Shown here in pieces: positions 24,645-35,265 of a DNA stretch of 64,000 nt. Position 1 is the first letter of the stretch. Each line of letters starts with the position of its first letter. The notes under the pieces are model-generated. The model was not told the DNA's origin and did no database searches. It was given only the letters and a program-made list of their open reading frames with translations. The DNA lies in assembly GCA_934045905.1 (NCBI GenBank), contig OW203769.1, positions 25,079,705 to 25,143,704 on the forward strand. The letters are read 5' to 3'. A program made the position numbers and the translations under genes. This DNA comes from Leuctra nigra (taxonomy: Eukaryota; Arthropoda; Insecta; Plecoptera; Leuctridae).

Positions 24645-27600
24645 GTTAGTATAAAAACTGAAAATGCTGCTCAGTTTTCATCATTTTATATTAGGAGAAA
24701 CTTGAATCTATACTCAACGTTTAAGGTACCCTCTAACACTTCACATTTTTTTTGCAATTTTATATTTAGAATGCCAATATTTTTTCTGTATATTCCCTGT
24801 TACAAAATTAAAATTATCGAAAATTATTTAAAAAAATATAAAATTCAATTGGAAATTTTAACAATGGTGTTTACTGAAAACGTGATTCAGAAGTCATGTC
24901 ACCCAATATTTTTTGTAAGGATTTGTATGGTATATGGTCAATTATTTGGACTAGAATCAATATTCTACAAAAGAATTACTATAAAAATATATTTAATTAG
25001 TTTATGAATAATATAAATTATTTTCAACACCTCATAAAAAATACCCTGTTACCACAAATTTTATCATTTTAGTTCAAATCACAGAGCATGACCTAAAGCA
25101 TGACCTAGAGCATCTACCTAAAGAAACAAAAATCAAGTTTATAGCTGCTGCCTAGGTACAAACCTAGCTATCACATTTTGAAACTTCAAAAACGCTTGAA
25201 AAATTAGTTCTGATAAATACAAACAGTCAAAGCAGTCAAAGTGATGGGGATTTACGTCTTGCATGACTATATTACTTTAAAAAATAACTATTATAGATAA
25301 ATTCAAACTAAAAGAATGAGAAGAATAACAGAAATAACCCAGCTAATAAAAAAACATACTTTATTTTACAACATTTTCTGTTTTCAAGTGAACCTTAAAT
25401 TAAAATAGGTAGTTATTAATATTCAAGAACATTGGATTCGATTCTGCATTCTTGCAACTCACATGTTTAGAATAGTTAATGTTCACCGGTTGTTATTGGA
25501 CGGTCAGGAGGCCTATTCTAGAATGTTTTCCCAATTCCATTATGATGGAATCAGGTCATGGCCATAAGGATTAACATTGCATGGAATTGAATTCCATCAG
25601 AATTGGGAATTTAAAAGTTCTAGAATAGGGCCCCAGGAGGTCTAGAACGATTTTCCAATTCCATTCTGATGGAATTCGGTCACGGCCATAAGGATTAACA
25701 TTGTATGGAATTGAATTCTAGTAGAATTGGGAATTTAAAAGTTCTTGAATAGACCTCCAGGTGGAATAGTCCATTGAATTGAATGGACTTATAATTAATA
25801 TTTGATAGAGAAAGCCTAAGTCGGATGATGGCCCTCAAATCACCCGAAACGTTGAAATAATATGAAATATTTGCACAGATCGATGAAGTCCATATTCCAT
25901 TCAAATTGGATAATTTCAATCATAAACCAATTGGATTTCAGAGTGGCATGCAAAACAATATGTCATTGTACATAGAATTTCAAATTATCCAACTTGAATT
26001 GTATAGTGGATGGACTTAAGGGTTATATTATCTATTATTTGTATATTAATCTAAAAGTCAATAATCTCACATTCAAATGTATTTTCTTTTCTTTATTTTT
26101 TCTGATATTCCATTTATTTGAATTCACTCTGAAAAGCTGATATTTATTGTGAGAAATTGTTTTGCAGACGAGAATGGCATCATCATGGGAGAGTTCGGAT
26201 ATTTAACAGCTGACGGAATCTACCATGAGACTATCTTTGCCACAGACAAGGATGGCAATTACAGAATATTGAGTCAGAAGAACAGAAGGGTTGGACCTTG
26301 TAAGTATGTCACACTGGAGAATCTCGCAGTTACGACGAACTCACTTTATTCGTATACTGTGGAGTAATCTAATTGTTTGACACAAAAATTAATATAATCT
26401 ATATTATTGGACACTCGGCATTGAAGCTTATTTTATTTGAAGTTGCCATTCAATTAAATAATTAACAAAAATGAGTGCTTGTTATATTTTGAACTCAGAT
26501 GAAGCATTGTATATATACTTCGAGCCTACTATTTTCACTAAAATCAAACACATTTTTCCTGCCTTCTGCCCTAAATGAAAACTTCTCTCTCACCGGATTC
26601 TTCTGCTCTTAGCTATCTTGTTGACGTAACACTAAATGTTTGTTATTATCAATGAAATGAGAGCTCACCTACTAGAGTGAGACAAGGCGATCGCATAGAC
26701 TGACTTCTGGTGCGATCTAACATTCAATCAATCAGATTATTTGAACGATCTTTTTTCGTTTGACCGAGTGAATCTATCTTTTATAACTAAATATGTAACT
26801 AAAGTTATCAGGCGCACAGAGGTGCTCAGGGAGTTTACTAGTCTCCCCTTCTGCCATGTGACGCACTAAAACCAATCAATGCTCAAATGCAAGGTCACGC
26901 AGTAAATAGTTCCATTATTCACAATACGCTCGAGCACCGCACTTATTTCTCTATTAGCAACTCTTGTTTGGATATTGTCCTTTGCTAACAATTTGCTAGG
27001 ACAATTTGGATATTGTCTTTATTCTTCCAGCTCCATGGGGTAAAAAGACTCAAGAGACTCCTACGACGACCACCACAACAACAACGACCACCACTCCACC
27101 TCCACCCCCTGACGACTTCATCCTTCGCGGTAAGCCAGGATGCAGTGGTTGTTTGATCCCAACTCCACCTCCACCTGGCGCGCCACCTGTACGACCTCTG
27201 GTGGTACCAAACATCGCCAGATTCCCATCTTCAGGACGTCCAGGTTCCCAACCAGCGGGAAGTCCGGGACCTCAAGGAGGACGACCTGGAGGTGCAGGAG
27301 CAAGTCCAGGGTCTCCAGGAACACCACCAGGTGGCAGACCAGGATCGTCAGGTTCACTTCCAGGAGGAAGGCCCGGTTCGTCTGGTGCTGGTCCTGGATC
27401 TACAGGAAGCCAACCTGGATCCCCGGGATCTTTAGGAGGTCGACCAATATCTACTGGAAATATACCACCCGTACCATCGGGAGGAAAACCATTCCCACCC
27501 AGAGGCCAGTTTGATGAAAAGCCAGATCCTGCATTCGGTACTGGAAAGCCGAATCCTTTGAATCCAAATACATTCCCGAATTCCCGTGAACCAGCTACAG

Positions 27601-27899
27601 GCCTGCCTGGAGGATTGACAAATGATGATATAATGGGATTGCTTTATAAGTTTAACTATACTGTAGGATTCCATGGACATCAAGAAACTGGGTACAGGAA
27701 TGGGGATAAGGAAGGAGAGTTTTTCGTTCACAACCGGGATGGTACAGCTAGAAGAGTGACTTATGTTGCCAATGAGAAAGGATTTCAACCCAAAGTGATG
27801 GTTGTTAAGATCGACAATGTGGAAGATATTCCCAGAGCGGAAACGGAGAAAGAGTACGGACTGAAAGGATATGAATTCAAATGGTTCAACCGTCGGTAG
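24494..27899 (+). CDS. cuticular protein with two RR-type chitin-binding domains (three exons)
   Basis: Exons 24494-24644, 26168-26299 and 27031-27899 join in frame (GT/AG at each junction, split codons completed to Asp and Ser) to give 383 residues. Residues 1-23 ([20 protein letters not shown]...) form a signal peptide, so the product is secreted. Residues 33-85 ([17 protein letters not shown] to DKDGNYRIL) are RR-like. Residues about 103-115 are a Thr run, then Pro runs and a CSGC motif, followed by a Gly/Pro/Ser linker with repeated GGRPGSSG and PGSPG units. Residues 298-350 ([19 protein letters not shown] to [14 protein letters not shown]) are a second, more typical RR domain. RR domains bind chitin; the linker suggests a flexible, possibly elastic, matrix protein. 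The ATG at 24494 was chosen because it opens directly into the signal peptide; a separate upstream first exon spliced at TTACAG (24503-24508) is an alternative. Confidence 0.88.
25507..25762. mobile_element. two tandem palindromic MITE copies in intron 1
   Basis: Each copy (about 25507-25632 and 25635-25762) has inverted ends of the type TCTAGAA...TTCCCAATTCCAT...ATGGAAT and holds GGTCA(T/C)GGCCATAAGGATTAA in the centre. The copies are close to identical and lie head to tail, sharing a GGCCCCAGGAGG junction. Confidence 0.65.
25887..26020. repeat. small inverted-repeat element in intron 1
   Basis: AAGTCCATATTCCATTCAAA then TTGGATAATTTCAA near the left is mirrored by TTTCAAATTATCCAACTTGA ... 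GGATGGACTT on the right. Likely a MITE; target duplication unclear. Confidence 0.45.
26168..26299 (+). CDS. cuticular protein exon 2
   Basis: The acceptor TTTTGCAG ends at 26167 and the donor GTAAGT starts at 26300. It encodes [20 protein letters not shown]...[18 protein letters not shown], the rest of the first RR-like domain. Leaves one base, completed by exon 3 to Ser. Confidence 0.9.
26537..26770 (-). mobile_element. Tc1/mariner-like MITE, degraded copy in intron 2
   Basis: On the - strand it starts CACTCGGTCAAACGAAAAAA and shares 'GATCGCACCAGAAGTCAGTC' and 'CTCTAGTAGGTGAGCTCTCA' blocks with the copy at 18657. The left edge near 26537 is approximate. Confidence 0.6.
27031..27899 (+). CDS. 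cuticular protein exon 3 (linker and second RR domain)
   Basis: The acceptor TTATTCTTCCAG ends at 27030 and the stop TAG is at 27897-27899. It encodes the Thr/Pro/Gly linker (27055-27500) and the C-terminal RR domain (27640-27800). Codon use and base composition stand out sharply from the AT-rich surroundings. Confidence 0.92.
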
Positions 27900-28163
27900 T
27901 GTCGATTAAATGACTTTGATTCGAAGTTCACAGGACAGGATATTAATATTATTTTTATAAGACGAATTATAGAATATTTCTTCTCGATTATAATATTCAC
28001 ATTGTTTGATATTTTCGGTCTCAGGAAAATTTAGGTTATTTCCCATTCCGTATCAATTGTTGTCAACTGCCTATCATCTCTCCATTATGATTCCTCACCA
28101 CACACACATAACCAAGATTATTATATCATTCTTTTTATATCAATTGCAATATTGTATGTAACC

Positions 28164-28171
28164 TATATAAG
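28164..28171 (+). promoter_or_regulatory. candidate TATA box upstream of a short first exon
   Basis: TATATAAG lies 78 bases before the ATG at 28242, a spacing typical of TATA-driven insect genes with short 5'UTRs (start expected near 28195-28210). Confidence 0.4.
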
Positions 28172-28241
28172 AAAACAATTTTTGAAAGTTCACGATTAAT
28201 TACTTATCATTAGAAGAATCTGTTAGCATATTATTGTTAAA

Positions 28242-28253
28242 ATGGCAATTCCG
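28242..28253 (+). CDS. candidate four-codon first exon (M-A-I-P) of an unidentified gene
   Basis: ATGGCAATTCCG is followed directly by the perfect donor GTAAGT (28254-28259) and preceded by AAA in the Kozak region. Tiny first coding exons ending before the signal peptide are common in cuticle genes. The downstream exon was not identified: acceptors at 28321 and 28438 lead only to short reading frames. It may lie further on or this may be chance. Confidence 0.3.
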
Positions 28254-28452
28254 GTAAGTTAATTTGTTTGAATCGAAATTAATCAACATTTTTTTGTATT
28301 TTCGAGTTACTTATTTTTTCAGCATAATATTAGAGCAATAACATTAATAAAAAATGTAACCATTTATACAGACAAAATCTCATTTACATAACATAATATT
28401 GAATTGTTATAGATTCTATAACATACTAATTGTTTCAGGAACACATACTTGT

Positions 28453-28476
28453 AATAAAAGATGTACAACAAATAAA
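28453..28476 (+). terminator. two candidate polyadenylation signals
   Basis: AATAAA at 28453-28458 and again at 28471-28476. They could serve the cuticular protein gene with a 3'UTR of about 0.55 kb, or a short transcript starting near 28200. Confidence 0.35.
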
Positions 28477-28479
28477 ATT

Positions 28480-30530
28480 TTATTTAATTTAAAGTCAGTG
28501 TTTGGAAATGCCAACTGGAGGTGAATATCTCAATATTATTTATTCAATAAAATTATCCTCTCAGAGGTAAAATTCTTGCTGTGTGATATAAAAATTAAAT
28601 AATGGTGTTTTACAACTTAAAATATGTGGTATGTGGCATGATGAATTGAAATTTAACACCGTCACGTCCTTATACGATAATGTAACATAAAATCACACAT
28701 AATTATGCTCACTAGTCACTTCAAATAAATTCAAGATAGATTCACATAAAAGAAAATTAACCTAATTTCTACAAAAACTCAAAATCAATATTTCAAACAA
28801 GTCAATTTCGACTGGTTTAATCAGTTTTTTTAACTGTAACTTTAATCATTTGTAACTTTTTCCTATTCAACAAATATGTTTGAAACTTTCACAAATTAAA
28901 TGTTGGTACCTATATTTTCTGAAATGTGTAAACATTTCAGAACTTTCTCAATAACAGTTTCGATATAGTGACCTCTCAAACAGGGCGATTATTTTTGCGC
29001 CACTGGGTAATTATATCAGTGGGCTTTGCTTTATATATTAAAATCCGCAGTTTTAGATATTTTAATTTTTGTGATAAGACTTGCCATCCTGCGACCAGCT
29101 AATATTTTTATTTACCAGATCCTTCACTGCCAGAAGAGGAGCATGTTTTTGTTTAGATAGGGATATGGTCATCATTATGTGTGGCCTTCAGCAGTTTTCC
29201 GTCTCCCTATCTCGCTCTTTCGTGATATGACACAAATTTAACTATCAGAGAGCGCTTATTAGCATTCTTCCCCGATGCAGATCCCAATCTACTCTGCAGG
29301 ACTGAAATTAATCTTAAGAATATTTCTGAATAGGATTAGAGCTCTATATAGGAATGAGGTCTAAATAGCCATGTTGGTATGGGAAACTGGTTTAGGAACT
29401 ATTGGAAGTGGGTGTACTATGAGACTATTGCGGCGACTGTATTGCTCTGATTGTTCAATCTGTTCTTCATTTAATTCCGCTTTTGCCTCTAAATTAGTAA
29501 TTACATACCTCATCTGTTCGAGCTAGTCAATCATGTAAATGCACTGAATTTTTCTTGCAGAAATAAGTCTGATGATTTCTTATCTAGGAGTTTTCTGAAG
29601 TCGTCTAGGTTGGTTATTTCGTCTTGAATCAATGTAAAATGTTCATAATTGTTACCTCTTTGCTGGCTCGATTCTCTGGCTTATCTTGTCCAAACTATGA
29701 TTGACAATGACAGTGACAGTTCGTGATGTTTACATGTGGACCCGTCCTGTGACACGAGAGTAAGGTTGACAGTGGACTGTGCGCTTGACCTGTGAATACA
29801 GCCATGCCAAGCCAAGTGGCAAGTGCACACTTCACGGTCACAAGGTAACAAGATTCACCCAGATCAGCAAAGATCAATCTCAGAAAACACAATACATGAA
29901 AACAAGTGTTACACATTACCAGTCAAGTAATTACCTCAACTTCGCTGGAGCCCAAGCACGTAAGCTCGTGTTTATCTTCTTGCCGCCATCTTCCAGCTTC
30001 CATAATATTTACAAGGTATTTACATTTGAGTATACACAGCACATATACGCACGTAATTGAAGAAACATAACATTAAAAAGCTAATAGGATGTTTGTCAAA
30101 CTAATCTAACTGATGAGCTCACATGGATTATTATCCATATGTCATTCCTTTTTTTAAACCTACACAGTTGATTTTCACACACAAATAATTCAGGAAAAGA
30201 AATCACAATGAAAACAAATAAACATAATCAACATAACAAATTTGAAAGGATACGAAGGATAACATTTTTATTGCGGTAAAAAGAGTTAATTCTGCAGGAG
30301 CCATTTTTTGACGATGTCTTTTACTTGTTCGTAATTTTCTAATTGTCTTTCTTATTGCCTTAGCGCTATTTAAAATTTTTTGAACATCCTTTTATTGCAT
30401 TGAACTTTTTTGGTCATAACATAAAATACCTCTAGGGGCTACATTTAAATCAGTCAAAACAATCACTGGTAGGTACTTCTTCGATAATGAATCTGGAGGT
30501 TAATTTTTGTAGAACATATTTTGCATCGGT
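28480..30530. other. intergenic DNA, nothing recognised
   Basis: A GC-richer patch at 29690-29990 is open in places on both strands but shows no known domain or convincing exon edges. The rest is AT-rich. Confidence 0.4.
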
Positions 30531-30539
30531 TCGGTTGTT

Positions 30540-30720
30540 TACTCAAGGGTTGTACTTATAAAGAAACAGGCCGACCCTGGCTGCTCTTGGTCTGGGTCTC
30601 ACCACTGATCTGTCCGCCATGGGTAACCCTTACACATGATCATATGCTCGCCGGCGTAGCTGCAATGGATCATTGTCCAGCACAAACCCCACCACCGCGA
30701 TAAGGTGGCAGCCGTCGGGG
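30540..30720 (+). repeat. GC-rich fragment resembling a non-LTR element 3' end
   Basis: The stretch with GCCGGCGTAGCTGCAATGG, AGCACAAACCCCACCACCGC and GATAAGGTGGCAGCCGTCGG stands out from AT-rich flanks and looks like the decayed 3' end of a LINE ORF plus tail. Recognised by style only, with no second copy in this window. Confidence 0.35.
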
Positions 30721-31113
30721 GGCTGCATCTTCATCTGAGAGATACCATTTCATTCATTTTGTCTTGGCAATCGTTGTTCATTGTTCATCACTTGTATAGT
30801 TTTACAAGAGTCGTCTTTCATTCGCAGACACCCATGTTAACCATGCCAGGATGGATCTCTTAGCGTGTAATGTATTACTCTTTTATTGATTATTTTGTAG
30901 ACAAGTGAAAAAAAATTAAAAAAATAAATATATATATTGAGATCACATTTTTATATGTAAAGTTAAATACATTGCATCATGGGCCTTGGCCAACTCTTAT
31001 AGAGTGTTTGATGAAGTGAATTTTACTCAATTATAAACGGAATTGTGTAAATTAAAAAATTATTTCAATCGATTTTCAATTAGGTTCTATGTTTTACTCA
31101 ATCAAAAATGGTA

Positions 31114-31337
31114 ATAAACAATTACAATGTTAAAGACTTTTTCTCTCAAGAGTTTTTAGAATTATTTATTGAAATATTTCGGCTATTTTTACAAATGCCT
31201 TCATCAGTCAATAATTATTCAATAATTAGTCAATAATTATTGACTGATGAAGGCATTTGTAAAAATAGCCGAAATATTTCAATAAATAATTCTAAAAACT
31301 CTTGAGAGAAAAAGTCTTTAACATTGTAATTGTTTAT
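31114..31337. repeat. 224-bp near-perfect palindrome
   Basis: ATAAACAATTACAATGTTAA at 31114 runs inward to GACTTTTTCTCTCAAGAG, ATTTCGGCTATTTTTACAAA and TGCCTTCATCAGTCAATAAT, and the whole is repeated in reverse complement up to 31337, with only a few bases at the centre (about 31225). Each arm is about 110 bases and almost without mismatch. The inner part carries CTGATGA...GCCGAAA on the + strand. Confidence 0.85.
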
Positions 31338-31386
31338 ACATATAACCTCAAGAAAGAAGGAACATCGAATTAAAAATGGTAATTTT

Positions 31387-31450
31387 ACTATAAGCGTCTT
31401 CACTCTAGAATTACATCAATATGAATTTCTAGAGTGAAGACGCTTATAGT
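31387..31450. repeat. perfect 24-bp hairpin
   Basis: ACTATAAGCGTCTTCACTCT plus AGAA (31387-31410) pairs exactly with 31427-31450 across a 16-base loop. Short enough to be a MITE remnant or a small-RNA-type hairpin. Confidence 0.85.
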
Positions 31451-31691
31451 ATAAATAGTAAATATCTACTAATACATTCATACAGAATATAAATACTAAT
31501 TTTTGCTATTGATACTGAATATATATTATTTTGTTCATAATAGATCAATTCACAGCAATAATAGGTAGGTAGTTCTGTATTGTTCTGTTTCTCTTTTATA
31601 ACATTTTGATTGTTCCTACAATACCGAATATTATACCTACCTATACTTTATTCCTAGGGCAGAGACACTCATTGTTCTCGTTTATAATCTA

Positions 31692-32751
31692 CCCAGAAAA
31701 AACACTCCGTGTAAAAAAGGCAGCCAAGTCTCTTTACTTTAAAAAAATTCAACACCGAAAAGGAGTGATATCAAAAAAGGAGCCAAGTCAATGACATTTC
31801 CAAATATTTAATCGTATTTTTGAAATAAAAGAATAAACACCGAGAAATACTTTACAAAAGGACTTGGCGCATCGTTTTTTTAAAGACATAATTCTATCCT
31901 AAAAGTGGAAAGAAATTTACAAGTAGGTACATTTTCCTCTTTCTATTAGATTTAGAATCTATGAATCAAGCTACTTTTAGTAATGGCTATTTTATAGTTT
32001 TGTCAATGGCGAGAAGAAAGATTTCATTCTGTAATAGATAAGTAATATAAGGATGGAAGAATTAAATAACAATTGGAAGTGGGCTCATACATATTCTTGC
32101 AGTACTGTTAATATGGTGATATTAGAAGGGTATCTTTTCATAATTTGATCTTAACTGAAGGAATTCATGAAACGTTGTCAAATAATTACTAACTATCTAT
32201 GGAACACTATTATATATTTTTAAAGTATAAAGATATTTTTTTTAATAGAAATACAATGTGACTGTGTACTTTGTGAAATGTATTGTTATAAAATGTGGAT
32301 TAATTGAAATGTATTTCATGATGAGAAGGTATAATGCATGAGACTTAATTATGTTGACCACGAAACAATATTACGAAGATAACTATTGTGTATTTATAGA
32401 AAACATAGACAACAAGTTTCATCGCGTATATATTCAAATAGAAAATATTTTACAGTAGGTATGTATAATATGTAATTGAAGGATGTTTCCCTATTATTCT
32501 AAAAATTCTTAATGACTGTTGTATATAAATGACTTATGCTTATGAATAGAAAAATGTCTTTAAAAAAACGATGCGCCAAGTCCTTTTGTAAAGTATTTCT
32601 CGGTGTTTATTCTTTTATTTCAAAAATACGATTAAATATTTGGAAATGTCATTGACTTGGCTCCTTTTTTGATATCACTCCTTTTCGGTGTTGAATTTTT
32701 TTAAAGTAAAGAGACTTGGCTGCCTTTTTTACACGGAGTGTTTTTTCTGGG
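31692..32751. repeat. foldback of element B: two 198-bp arms with about 0.66-kb AT-rich loop
   Basis: 31692-31889 is nearly the exact reverse complement of 32554-32751. Landmarks match the foldback of element A (AACACTCCGTGTAAAAA, GCCAAGTCTCT, GACTTGGCGCATCG), while intervening sequence and loop differ. Confidence 0.85.
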
Positions 32752-33985
32752 ATATCACTTCTTTTGTTAGTTTATTCATACAGCTTGTAGCACATGTCCG
32801 AGCAGGGACTAATTTCTTTAAAAAAATACGCCTCAACCGATTTGGTTACTATGAAAAGTTGCGTTTGGTATAAGATGAAAATGATTATCCAAGAAGAATA
32901 GCTTAAGTTTCGTTATAATCGATCCAGCCGTTTTCGATACATGACGTCACTTCCGGTTTTGAAATAGCGGCCGAATTCCGGTATAGGTAATAAGAAAACA
33001 ATCTAGTTTTATCTAGTTGATACCTTCATGAACGACCATCTGAATTCCTAATCCCTATATTTCCGTAAAATCGGTCATGCCGTTTGTAATATATGACGTC
33101 ACTTCCGGTTTCATTTAGTGGTTCCTGCCGCCATTTCCGGTACCATTAATTTATTTATTCATTTTTCACAATTGATTTTTCAAATAAATAGCAGAATGAA
33201 TACGCGGGAGCTAGTTCAGTTGCAATCGGTACAGGCGTTTTAGATATATGACGTCACTTCCGGTTTCAGGAATGGCGGCCGAGAACACTGCTACCTTGAA
33301 TATATAAATTGTATTGTCTATGTTACAATGTAAGTTAATTATGTATGTATTTTAAGTATAATTTGTTGAAATAAGTTAAATATTGCGTATTTATGACGTC
33401 ACTTCCGGTTTAGAAAATAAGAAAATTATATTTTTTTTATTGATACTTCATATAGATGACCATCTAAATCGAATGGCGCTAATTTCGTTCTAATCGGTCT
33501 AGACGTTTTTGAGTTATGACGTCACTTCCGGTTTAAAAATGGCGGCACAAAAAATCACAAGAGGCAAGGTATCATCATACGCCAAAAGTGCATATGTGGT
33601 AAAAGTTTCAGGTCGATCGGTTCAGCCGTTTAGGCTGTGGCCCTGTCAACAATGTTTCCTGATATCTGAATCATCATCATCATCATCAGATAGCTTTAAG
33701 AAGGGGTATAATTTCACTGTTTTCATGGCCCTCTAGCTCGCAAATGGCAAAACCTGTTGTTCCCAAATTTGGTATATGGGGTGGGGTGGGCCATAGCTCG
33801 AAATTAAGTCATTTCACAACAATGTGAGATTTTCCAATTTTAAGATCCAGTAGGCCGAAAATGCCATGTTGTTGCTTACAGTAAAAGTGTTTGGTCTGCT
33901 CCTCAGTTTATTAGGCATTTACGGTATGTTGAGTGACTGTGAGTGTATAGTACGACTTGGCTGGGTGGAGCGACCGCTCCACTAG
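31692..33985 (+). mobile_element. composite element B: large foldback, CCGGAAGTG/TGACGTCA-module core, CTAG hairpin
   Basis: Diverged inverted relative of the element at 2415-3715, with the same order of parts read from the hairpin end. The foldback (31692-32751) is followed by a core with five spaced copies of a block close to TATGACGTCACTTCCGGTTT (about 32940, 33093, 33249, 33391, 33516), then ATCATCATCATCAT, TTCACTGTTTTCATGGCCCT and other segments matching 2500-2760 in reverse. It ends GACTTGGCTGG, the perfect hairpin GTGGAGCG-AC-CGCTCCAC (33965-33982) and TAG. No protein is encoded; an open frame at 33509-33736 is just core repeat. Confidence 0.6.
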
Positions 33986-34290
33986 ATCGTAAAATCATTT
34001 GCTCTCATTGTATCCTCAACCATTTATTGTCCATCCCTTGTTCGATGTCGTTTACAACCTTGTAGCTCTTAGCTCTCTAAGGGTTGTAAAAATTCGTTCC
34101 AAAGAAATGGACCTTGAGTGGGTGAAAATGTAGACACATTTGAGGGTCTATTGGCTCTGCGGCAGAGCTGATACAGAGAGCATTCCACAGATGAGGTATG
34201 TTTTGACACTTTTAGGTTTTTACGATAGGGTCAGGTCCAATGTAAGTGAGAACAATGAGTGTCCTCTAGGTATGAAACGGACCATAGGTA

Positions 34291-34500
34291 CACTCGACAA
34301 TTCATAAAACGGTATTTGAAAGAAATGGATTGTCTGAAAAAAATGTGATGGCATCATCCGATGAAGTCTATGCTTACTCGTCATCCTACCTAGTAGGTGC
34401 GAGCGTTGATTTCATTGATAATAACAGGGATCGATTGCCAATGAACCTGACCAGCAGCCAATCTATTTCGTTCAAATACCGTTTTATGAATTGTCGGGTG
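34291..34500 (+). mobile_element. 210-bp Tc1/mariner-like MITE flanked by TA
   Basis: The ends are CACTCGACAATTCATAAAAC at 34291 and GTTTTATGAATTGTCGGGTG ending at 34500, with TA on both sides. Inverted repeats extend about 40 bases. The core (CCTAGTAGGTGCGAGC ... TTTCATTGATAATAACA) is shared with the copies at 6445, 18657 and 26537. Confidence 0.8.
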
Positions 34501-34502
34501 TA

Positions 34503-35212
34503 TCTACAAATTGGTGACATTTGACAAACAGAATGTTGTCACCAAACTCAAACTCAAGTATATTGAGTATGTATAGTTTTTTGGGGGGTTATAGCATTCT
34601 TTATTAAATAAACACAAATACATAATAATGTTTCCACAACATAACACATAGCCATGACTTGCTGGACTCTGCCAATTTATAATAAAATATTATACAAATA
34701 TTAAATATAACTATTACGTATTATTCATAAGATTATTTATAAAAACAATAGATGATGCTGTAAATACACAATGATAAAATCCGCAGAAGCAACAGAGAAA
34801 CATGGTAATACACGACGTGTCAAAAGTAATATGTTAATTATAAAAAATTAATTATGGTGTAAAAGTATACAGTAGTAGGTATAACCGAAGGTTACTATTA
34901 ATGTATTTGGTATAAACTTAGTATACTTTATACTTACATACTTTATATATTTAAAATGTTCAGTCTTCCTAAAGATTAGCAGTTTTCTGATGAAATTGAG
35001 TCGTTTTTAAATTATGTGTTTTAAATTTTACTACAACTCCAAAAAATATAAGCCGCAAAAACAAATCTGGTTCTCATGAAATCATATTTCAGACAATGTG
35101 GAAATAGTTCCTGTGTTAATTTTATAGCTTATTATAATTTTATAATGTGTTAACATTATTTTTGCATTCTTTAGTACAAAAAGATTTTGGATAATGTAAT
35201 AACGGAATGTCT
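34503..35212. other. AT-rich DNA, nothing recognised
   Basis: No gene, RNA or repeat edge could be supported here. Confidence 0.45.
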
Positions 35213-35246
35213 AGTGAGTGTGAGTGTGCGACCTCTCCACTAGATC
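35213..35246 (+). repeat. orphan CTAG-type terminus of the composite element family
   Basis: GAGTGTGAGTGTGCGACCTC then TCCACTAGATC resembles the last bases of element B (GACTGTGAGTGTAT...CGACCGCTCCACTAGATC) with the hairpin stem decayed. The rest of the element is not evident. Confidence 0.4.
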
Positions 35247-35265
35247 TTTTGGCGATATTCGGCTG

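Noticed and set aside
24549..25007. 152-codon open frame on the + strand overlapping cuticular exon 1
   Set aside because: It reads a different frame from the signal peptide/RR exon, runs into AT-rich intron, and has no recognisable domain. It is an open stretch by chance.
27118..27357. Open frame on the - strand across the cuticular linker
   Set aside because: Shadow of the Gly/Pro-rich exon 3; the + strand frame has signal peptide, domains and consistent splicing.
28242..28500. Complete two-exon microprotein gene (MAIP joined to the segment after TTTCAG at 28438)
   Set aside because: The resulting 21-residue peptide contains the polyadenylation-like AATAAA in its coding part and has no features; splicing to it is unsupported.
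30521..30703. 60-codon Trp/Pro-rich open frame as a gene
   Set aside because: It lies within the GC-rich LINE-like fragment; other frames look more like a decayed retroelement C-terminus.
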